Position numbers and translations under genes: made by a program. Shown here piece after piece: positions 58,146 to 64,000 of a stretch of 64,000 nt of DNA. This DNA comes from Acrocarpospora corrugata (lineage in GTDB: Bacteria > Actinomycetota > Actinomycetes > Streptosporangiales > Streptosporangiaceae): the NCBI RefSeq assembly GCF_009687845.1, contig NZ_BLAD01000051.1:62001-126000 (forward strand), in the 5' to 3' direction. Position 1 is the first letter of the stretch. Each line of letters opens with the position of its first letter. The notes under the pieces are model-generated. The model worked only from the letters and a program-made list of their open reading frames with translations, did not search any database and was not told where the DNA came from.

Positions 58146-58601
58146 GGTCCGCCAACTGCGGAACAGCGTCTTCGCGGATCGAAATCACCCGCATCGCATG
58201 ACGCAGTGTCACCAGGACTTTTGTGCCTGAACCATTTTATTGACACTCCGCATCGGGGTTAGGATTACCGGCGCCGCGGAGTGGATAGTGCAGCTTGCAT
58301 AGGGCTTTGCCTCGGCAATGTTTTATGGTGGTGAATGCGAATAGGTATTCGATGACATCCAGAACCGTAGGGTGTTGCGAGTGTAGCGGCCGAATGAACA
58401 GAAAATTCTCGCCGCCGACCGCCAAACCGAGAGGTGTCTCCACTCAGGAGAGATTCTTCTGCGTTCAATATTCGAACGAGCGGGCAATATTGACGAAGGG
58501 GGCACTGTTCTCCACAAAAGCGAACAACGAGTTGTGTCCTGTCCTTGCGATGTGGATTGTCATCCTTTCCTTACCTCCGCTACCTGAACAGGAGAAGGAC
58601 C
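58146..58601. other. 456-bp non-coding or decayed region
   Basis: GC content is visibly lower than in the surroundings. Minus-strand frames such as 58237-58443 (contains LHSQHPTVLDVIEYLFAFTT) have some protein character but no ribosome-binding site or known family. Taken with the recombinase remnant, this is probably leftover mobile-element DNA. Confidence 0.45.
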
Positions 58602-59144
58602 GTGAGAATTTTCGCGCTTCCAGAACCGCGGAGAACCCTGCGGCCGTCTGCGCTCGCGTTCGCTGTGGCCTTTCTGACCCTCGGCGCCCAGCACGCCGCG
58701 GCACCCGCCGCCCATGCCGCCCATGCCGCCCCGCCCGGGACCGCGAACGTCGTCGCGCGCCCCGCTGTCGCCACCGCCGAGAACGCCACAGTCGCGGTCC
58801 GAGACTCCAAACTCGGGAAGATCCTCGTCGACGGCCGAGGACGCACGCTGTACCTGTTCGAGGCGGACAAGGGCACCAGCTCGACCTGCTACAGCGAGTG
58901 CGCGAGCGCCTGGCCGCCCCTGACCACCAAGGGCAAGCCGCAGGCCGGCAGCGGCGCATCACCCGCCTTGCTCGGCACCACCGCCAGGACCGACCACACC
59001 ACCCAGGTCACCTACAACGGCCACCCGCTGTACTACTACGTCACCGACGTCAAGCCCGGTGACATCACCGGGCAGGGCGTCGACTCTTTTGGCGCCAAGT
59101 GGTACGTGCTCGACCCGAACGGCGACAAGATCGATAGAGGCTGA
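58602..59144 (+). CDS. Secreted COG4315-type repeat protein (YxFxxD motif)
   Basis: 180 residues from GTG 58602, behind AGGAGAAGGA. An Ala-rich signal peptide (to about 45) leads to two copies of the family repeat: LYLFEADKG ... CYSECASAWPPL and LYYYVTDVKPGDITGQG. The repeat family is common in actinobacterial exported proteins; the paired Cys and conserved W/P suggest a haem- or metal-free structural role, but no function is proven. It lies 91 bp before the DUF6529 gene on the same strand, an arrangement often seen with membrane redox proteins. Confidence 0.8.
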   Translation: MRIFALPEPRRTLRPSALAFAVAFLTLGAQHAAAPAAHAAHAAPPGTANVVARPAVATAENATVAVRDSKLGKILVDGRGRTLYLFEADKGTSSTCYSECASAWPPLTTKGKPQAGSGASPALLGTTARTDHTTQVTYNGHPLYYYVTDVKPGDITGQGVDSFGAKWYVLDPNGDKIDRG

Positions 59145-59235
59145 GTGCCTGGCCACGGTAGCCGCCGTACGCACAACGTCGAACGGGCTGTCGCCAGGGC
59201 CCCGGCGACCGGGATCATGGGAGGGGGAGACGGAC

Positions 59236-59788
59236 GTGGGAGCCCCGCAGAGGATGTCACCGCGCCCGGCCAGGCTGCGGCTGGCGACAGCCGCCGGGCT
59301 CGCCCTGGCCGTGGCGGTGGCCTTGTACGTCTTCGGCCGGATACACCCCGGACTTCGCCAGCAGCCTGTTCGGACGCCGCGGCAACGACGCGAACCTTCT
59401 GAAGGCGCAAGTCGGCACCGCCCTGCTGGGCCTGGCCTTCTACCAGCTCATATTGGCGCTGTGGATCTACCGGCGGCTACCCGGGGCCGGTGCCGCCCCC
59501 CGCCCGGTACACCTCGCCCACCGCATCGGCGGAGCCGTGCTGTTGGTGCTCTCCCTCCCCATCGCGTACCACTGCATCACCGCTTACGGAGTGCAGATGG
59601 ACAGCGCCCGGGTCGCCCTGCACTCCCTCGCCGGCTGCTTCTTCTACGGCGCATTCGCCGCGAAGGTACTCATCGTCCGCAGCCGGCACCTACCCGGCTG
59701 GGCGTTGCCACTCGCCGGCGGCACCCTGGTCACTCTCATCGCGATCCTGTGGTCCTCGGCGGCGCTCTGGCAACTGGCCCAGCCGTAG
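59236..59788 (+). pseudogene. DUF6529-type membrane protein with a frameshift
   Basis: GTG 59236 (behind GAGGGGGAG) starts a frame with a first helix LRLATAAGLALAVAVALYVF, which runs out of homology after GRIH. From 59348 the next frame carries PDFASSLFGRRGND, QVGTALLGLAFYQLILALWI, HRIGGAVLLVLSLPIAYHC and two more helices to 59788. An extra C in the run at 59346-59349, or two missing bases, separates the halves. Repaired, it would be a four-to-five-helix protein of about 183 residues. The conserved His residues in helices (VHLAHRIGG, IAYHC, ALHSLAG) look like haem ligands, so a cytochrome-b561-like function is plausible. Confidence 0.75.
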
Positions 59789-59921
59789 CAGTCAGCCGCG
59801 CTCACCGACAGGACGCATCTCACAGGCCCCACAGACTGTCCGGGGCGCTCGGCTGCCCGAGATCGGACCACCGCCAGGCGCGTTTGGAGTAGGGGAGGGC
59901 AGGCCGCCGCCCGTATCCGAC

Positions 59922-61523
59922 TTAACGCCCGGAACCCTCCGCCAGGCGGGGCTGGTCCTGCCAGCGTTCGCCGGGGGCCGGTGAGGTCGCGCAGACGACG
60001 TAGTGCTGTGGCGCGGTCGCGGACATGCGTCCGGGCAGCGCCGCCAGGCAGGCGCTGTGCAGCGCGGAAACGGTGGTCTCCGCCGCCGTGTACGCCACGA
60101 GCCGCGCCCCCAGCACGTCGTCGGGCACCGCCACCACCTCGGAACCGGGCGGAAGCAGCCGCCGCACCTCGGCCAGCTCGGTCCAGCAGTCGTCGGATCT
60201 GACCCACCCGTCGCCGCGGGGGACCGGAGTGACGGCGAGTTCGGCCAGCGGGACGTCCCGGGTGCCCGCGTCGATCAGCAGCCGGGCCACACCCTCCCCG
60301 ATGGACTGCGCGTCCGCGCGCGGCAGGATGCGCGGATCGGCCCACAACGTGACGTCGAGCTCCCCTTCGAGCCGGTTGACCCACAGGGACATCCGCGTCG
60401 GCAGGGTCGCCTCCGGCAGCCACGTCGACTGGACCTCGGCGTCGGCGCGGCTGACCCGCCCGCCCTGGCCGGGGATGCTCATGTCGTTGAAGACGAGGTC
60501 CCTGGCGAAGAACACGCCGCGCTCGCGCTGGACCGCCTCCATGATCCGGATCAGGGCGTCGGCGTCGAACCTGCTGTTCTGGTAGGCGGCGAGGGAGGCC
60601 GCCCGCGCCCCGCGCAGGACGTCGTCGAAGCCGTCGGCGGCGATGTCCACGGGGACCAGCGCGTCCTGGGCGAGCGGCCCGACGTACTCCCGCAGGTCGG
60701 GCCGGAACCGGTTGGCCGAGATGGACAGGACCGGGACGATGGCGGCTCCGGCGCGCAGGCCGGTGACGGTGGACAGGGCGGCCAGGACGGCCGCGGACGC
60801 GCTGACGCCGGTGCGCGCCGTGATCCGGCGCATCGCGCGGGCCGCCGCGACCGAGCGGACCCGCAGGCGCGGGAGCAGCCACTCGTGGCCGGTGTCGTCC
60901 ACGGAGACCGTCAGGGTCGAGCGGGGGATGCGGCGCAGCTGCTCCTCCCAGTAGCGCAGCGCGGCGTCGGCGCGGCGCAGGCTGGCGGGGCTGCGTTCGG
61001 TGGCGGCCACGTCCACCGGCTGCGGCGCGGTCACCGGCGGGAGCGGCTTGCCGAGGATGAGGGCGTCCCATTCGGTCAGCAGCACGGCCAGGCCGGTCGC
61101 GTCCACGACGCTGTGCGTGGTCACCAGGACGACCTGGCGGGGGACCCCGCCGGAGGTGACGGCGGCGACCCGGAACGGCAGCTCGGACTCCAGCGCGAAC
61201 CGCTGCTCCTGGAGTTCCCTGGCCAGTTCCTCGGCGGTCTCCTCGGGCGTGGCGGACTCGCGGACCTGGATGGCCAGTTCGCCGCCGTCGAGGACCTGCT
61301 GGGTGTCGTCCCGGACGAGGGTGCGCAGCGACTCGTGCCGGGACATCAGCAGCCCGGCCGCCTCCGCGACGGCCGCCAGGGTGGTCTCCGGCGGGAGCGG
61401 GCGGACGACGCGATAGTTCATGTGCTCGGGCGGGTCGGTGCGCACGCAGCGGACCATGTTCGCCTGGCCCATCGTGAGCGGGCCGGTCCGCGCCTCCGCC
61501 GCGCCGAATCGGGCGATGGTCAT
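59922..61523 (-). CDS. Free-standing condensation-domain protein ending an NRPS cluster
   Basis: 533 residues from ATG 61523, behind GAGGAG and overlapping the NRPS stop (ATGA). It has the chloramphenicol-acetyltransferase-like double fold of NRPS condensation domains. The active-site motif HHxxxDG reads T136-H-S-V-V-D-A: the second (catalytic) His137 and Asp141 remain, but the first His is Thr and the Gly is Ala. Position after the last carrier domain suggests chain release or coupling to a free amine or alcohol, as for terminal C domains or PapA-type acyltransferases. The last 100 residues beyond the C domain have no clear assignment. Confidence 0.85.
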   Translation of the reverse strand: MTIARFGAAEARTGPLTMGQANMVRCVRTDPPEHMNYRVVRPLPPETTLAAVAEAAGLLMSRHESLRTLVRDDTQQVLDGGELAIQVRESATPEETAEELARELQEQRFALESELPFRVAAVTSGGVPRQVVLVTTHSVVDATGLAVLLTEWDALILGKPLPPVTAPQPVDVAATERSPASLRRADAALRYWEEQLRRIPRSTLTVSVDDTGHEWLLPRLRVRSVAAARAMRRITARTGVSASAAVLAALSTVTGLRAGAAIVPVLSISANRFRPDLREYVGPLAQDALVPVDIAADGFDDVLRGARAASLAAYQNSRFDADALIRIMEAVQRERGVFFARDLVFNDMSIPGQGGRVSRADAEVQSTWLPEATLPTRMSLWVNRLEGELDVTLWADPRILPRADAQSIGEGVARLLIDAGTRDVPLAELAVTPVPRGDGWVRSDDCWTELAEVRRLLPPGSEVVAVPDDVLGARLVAYTAAETTVSALHSACLAALPGRMSATAPQHYVVCATSPAPGERWQDQPRLAEGSGR

Positions 61524-64000
61524 GGTTCGCTCCTCACGGATCGGGCCAGTGCCGCCGCCTCTTCGTCGGAGAGCTCGTCCAGCTCCTCGACCAGCAGCGT
61601 TTCGACGGCCTCGGCCAGGGCGGCCACCGTGGCGCCGTCGAACATGGTGCGGATCGGGACGTCGATCCCGGTGATCGACCGGATCCGCGCGATCACCCGC
61701 GCCGCCAGCAGCGAGTGCCCGCCGATGGCGAAGAAGTCGTCCAGCGCGCCGACGTCGCCGATCCCGAGCACCTCGCCGTACACCTCGGCGACCAGCTGCT
61801 CCGCGTCCGTGCGCGGCGGCACCCGCTCCCCGCCCGCCGCCATCTCCGGGTACGGCAACGCGGCCCGGTCCACTTTCCCGTGCCTGGTCAGCGGCAGCTC
61901 GTCCAGCCACACCCACACCGAAGGCACCATGTACGCCGGCAGCGTCTCCCCGGCGAACGCGGCCAGTTCGGCCCCGGTGACGCCGTCGGCGACGACGTAT
62001 CCGGCCAGCCGGTCCTCGAAGGCGGTCACCGTGGCCTGCAGCACCCGGGGGTGGGCGAGCAGGCGGGCGGCCACCTCGCCGGGTTCGATCCGGAAGCCGC
62101 GCACCTTGACCTGCTCGTCGAGGCGGCCGAGGAATTCGAGATGCCCGTCCTGCCGCCAGCGGACCCGGTCGCCGGATCGGTAGAGGCGGCCGCCCCGGGG
62201 GCCGGCGGCGAAGCGTTCCGCGGTCAGTTCCGGGCGGTTCAGATAGCCGAGCGCCACGCCCGCGCCGCCGATGCACAGCTCGCCGGGGGCTCCCGGCGGC
62301 ACCTGGACGCCGGACGGGTCGAGAACCAGGACCCGCGTCTCCGCGATGGGCTTCCCGATCGACGGGCTGTCCCCCGGCAGCAGGTCGGCCGCGGTGGCGA
62401 TGATCGTGGCTTCGGTCGGCCCGTAGGTGTTGACCAGGCGGATCCGGTCGCCGAATCGGGCGTGCCAGCGGGCGACGGCCCCGGCCTGCACTTCCTCGCC
62501 GCCGAGGATGACGAGCCGGAGGCTGGGCGGCCAGGAGATCTCGTCGATCTGGGCGACCAGGTGGTGCCAATAGGCGGTCGGGAGGTCGAGGACGGTCACC
62601 CGGCCGCCTTGCGGTGTGGCCAGGACGTCCGGGAGGGTGATCGGGCCGTCGGGGAGGAGTTCCAGGGTGGCTCCGGCGGCGAGAGCCGGGTATAGCTCCT
62701 CGGCGTGCGTGTCGAAGCTGAGGGCGGCGAACTGGACGATCCGGTCGCCGGGGCGGATGCCGTATGCGGAGATCATCCAGGCGACCCGGGCGGCCAGGGC
62801 CTCATGGCCGACGAGGACGCCCTTCGGGACACCGGTCGAGCCCGAGGTGTAGAGGACGTAGGCGACGCCGTCCGCCGAACCGGCGGTGGCTTCGGAACGC
62901 ATGAACGCGACGCGGTCCGGCGGGAGGTCCTGGTCGACGGGCAGGTAGGCGGCTCCGGACCGCCACGCGCTGAGCAGCGCCGCGATGCCTTCCGGCGAAC
63001 GCTCCAGCGGCACCTCCCGGATCCCCGTCGTGCCGCTTGCTTCGATCATCTCGCCGAGTTCGCGATAGGTGACCTGCCGCTCCCCGCAACTGATGGCCAC
63101 CAGATCCGGATATTTCTGGATCGCGTCGGTCACCAGATCGAGCACCGGCCGCGACACCGGCAGGTGCGGGCCTTCCGACACCGTCGCCAGGAAGGTCTCG
63201 TCGGCTCCCGTCAGCAGCGGCAGCGCGGACAGCCGCAGAGCCGGATCTGTGGCGACCGCGACGAGCAGGCCTTCCAGCCGCGCCGCCATCGCCTCGATCG
63301 TCGCCGCGTCGAACAGCGCCGTGTCGTACTCCAGCTGCACCCGCAGCTCGGCCCCGTCGTCGTGCCACGCCTCCAGCATCAGGTCGAACTTGGCCTGGGC
63401 GTGCCCGCCGGGGAACCCCTCGACCGTCAGCCCGGTGAACGGGCGCGGTTCCCGGCCGGAGTCCTCGGTGTGCAGGATCGCCATGGTCTGAAAGACCGGA
63501 GTCCTGGTCAGGTCCCGTTCCAGTTTGAGGGTGCTGACGAGTTCCTCGAATGGAATGCCCTGGTGGGCGAAGGCGTCCAGCACGGTCGTCCTGGTCGCGG
63601 CCAGCACCTCGGTGAAGACCGGATCGCCGGACAGGTCGCCGCGCAGGACCAGGATGTCGGTGAGATAGCCGACCACGGATTCGAGCGCGAGCGTGTCCCG
63701 GCCCGCGCTGGACGTGCCGACGAGGATGTCGTCCCGGCCGCTGTGCCGGGCCAGTAGCACCTGGTAGGCGGCCAGCAGCGTCATGAACAAGGTCACCCCG
63801 TGGCGGCGGCCCATTGCGACCAGAGCGGACGCGTCCTCGGCGGCGAGGCGGAAGTCCACGGTCGCGCCACGGCCCGCGCTGCCGGCGCTGCGCGGCCGGT
63901 CGGTGGGCAGGTCGAGGGGGGTGGGCCCGGCCAGCCGCTCCCGCCAGTACCCGAGCAGCTCCCCGGTGTCCCGGCCGCGCTGCCAGAGCGCCACGTCGCC
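61520..64000 (-). CDS. Non-ribosomal peptide synthetase, C-A-T module (N-terminus outside window)
   Basis: Open to the right edge, with 826 codons visible. Residues 1-260 (from codon 63994) are the C-terminal part of a condensation domain (SRFDLML-type QAKFDLMLEAW); 285-680 are an adenylation domain (LYTSGSTGVPKG at 381, YGPTEATI at 524, GELCIGGAGVALGYL, GRLDEQVKVRG); about 735-800 are a carrier domain with Ser in FFAIGGHSLL. Read by eye against GrsA, the specificity pocket is D-T-E-D-I-G-T-I-I-K. The acidic residues at positions 239 and 278 suggest a basic amino acid such as lysine or ornithine, but this is a guess. It is coupled to the condensation protein that follows. Confidence 0.92.
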   Translation of the reverse strand, partial: GDVALWQRGRDTGELLGYWRERLAGPTPLDLPTDRPRSAGSAGRGATVDFRLAAEDASALVAMGRRHGVTLFMTLLAAYQVLLARHSGRDDILVGTSSAGRDTLALESVVGYLTDILVLRGDLSGDPVFTEVLAATRTTVLDAFAHQGIPFEELVSTLKLERDLTRTPVFQTMAILHTEDSGREPRPFTGLTVEGFPGGHAQAKFDLMLEAWHDDGAELRVQLEYDTALFDAATIEAMAARLEGLLVAVATDPALRLSALPLLTGADETFLATVSEGPHLPVSRPVLDLVTDAIQKYPDLVAISCGERQVTYRELGEMIEASGTTGIREVPLERSPEGIAALLSAWRSGAAYLPVDQDLPPDRVAFMRSEATAGSADGVAYVLYTSGSTGVPKGVLVGHEALAARVAWMISAYGIRPGDRIVQFAALSFDTHAEELYPALAAGATLELLPDGPITLPDVLATPQGGRVTVLDLPTAYWHHLVAQIDEISWPPSLRLVILGGEEVQAGAVARWHARFGDRIRLVNTYGPTEATIIATAADLLPGDSPSIGKPIAETRVLVLDPSGVQVPPGAPGELCIGGAGVALGYLNRPELTAERFAAGPRGGRLYRSGDRVRWRQDGHLEFLGRLDEQVKVRGFRIEPGEVAARLLAHPRVLQATVTAFEDRLAGYVVADGVTGAELAAFAGETLPAYMVPSVWVWLDELPLTRHGKVDRAALPYPEMAAGGERVPPRTDAEQLVAEVYGEVLGIGDVGALDDFFAIGGHSLLAARVIARIRSITGIDVPIRTMFDGATVAALAEAVETLLVEELDELSDEEAAALARSVRSEP

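Overview
This is a chromosomal segment of a high-GC Gram-positive bacterium. Codons are strongly G/C-biased at the third position, GTG and TTG starts are frequent, and the gene families are typical of filamentous actinomycetes: sigK/rskA, a PF04672 methyltransferase, class II DAHP synthase, CebR/CebEFG, EACC1-caspase and an actinobacterial polysialyltransferase family. A Streptosporangiaceae-like organism fits, but I cannot fix the genus from sequence alone. No rRNA, tRNA or CRISPR array was seen.

Layout. 1-4814: end of an acyl-CoA synthetase, an HtrA-like protease, and an ABC exporter pair whose ATPase is frameshifted. 5046-10820: cytochrome bd oxidase operon cydA-cydB-cydD-cydC with unusually short CydA and CydB, next to a divergent PadR regulator and a three-copy CTACAT operator. 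10777-20342: mixed housekeeping (pentapeptide-repeat membrane protein, tiny Cys-rich peptide, thioredoxin, methyltransferase, DAHP synthase, FAD monooxygenase, sigK-rskA, phosphotransferase, aldose epimerase). 20575-26706: a tightly overlapping operon of a small protein, a carrier protein, a GT4 glycosyltransferase, 2-oxoacid-dehydrogenase-like E1alpha, E1beta and E2, and a GH1 beta-glucosidase. 27284-34498: a GT1 glycosyltransferase, then cebR, bglC, cebG, cebF, cebE. Perfect CebR-type boxes (TGGGAGCGCTCCCA) sit before cebE, before the carrier/E1/E2 operon and before the epimerase, so one cellobiose-responsive regulon may join sugar uptake to a biosynthetic operon.

34776-47476: a surface-polysaccharide and conflict region. 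It holds a sulfatase, two glycosyltransferase-like proteins (one DUF6716), an EACC1 plus caspase-RDD pair, a CHAP hydrolase, a pirin, a polysialyltransferase, a GT2, and a three-domain NeuA-HAD-NeuB fusion for nonulosonic (sialic-acid-like) sugar synthesis. 47477-49975: hairpin-rich intergenic DNA, a 111-bp structured repeat, and a decayed PQQ-propeller gene. 49976-57694: an esterase, a sulfonate-utilisation operon (FMN reductase, ssuC, ssuB, ssuA, ssuD) and a TetR/MFS pair with its operator. 57700-59788: a decayed region with a serine-recombinase remnant, a YxFxxD-repeat secreted protein and a frameshifted DUF6529 gene. 59922-64000: the end of an NRPS cluster (C-A-T module, then a free-standing condensation protein) that runs off the right edge.

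Three otherwise intact genes (near 2460, 48966 and 59347) carry single-base frameshifts. They may be real decay or sequencing errors, and reads should be checked before biological weight is put on them.
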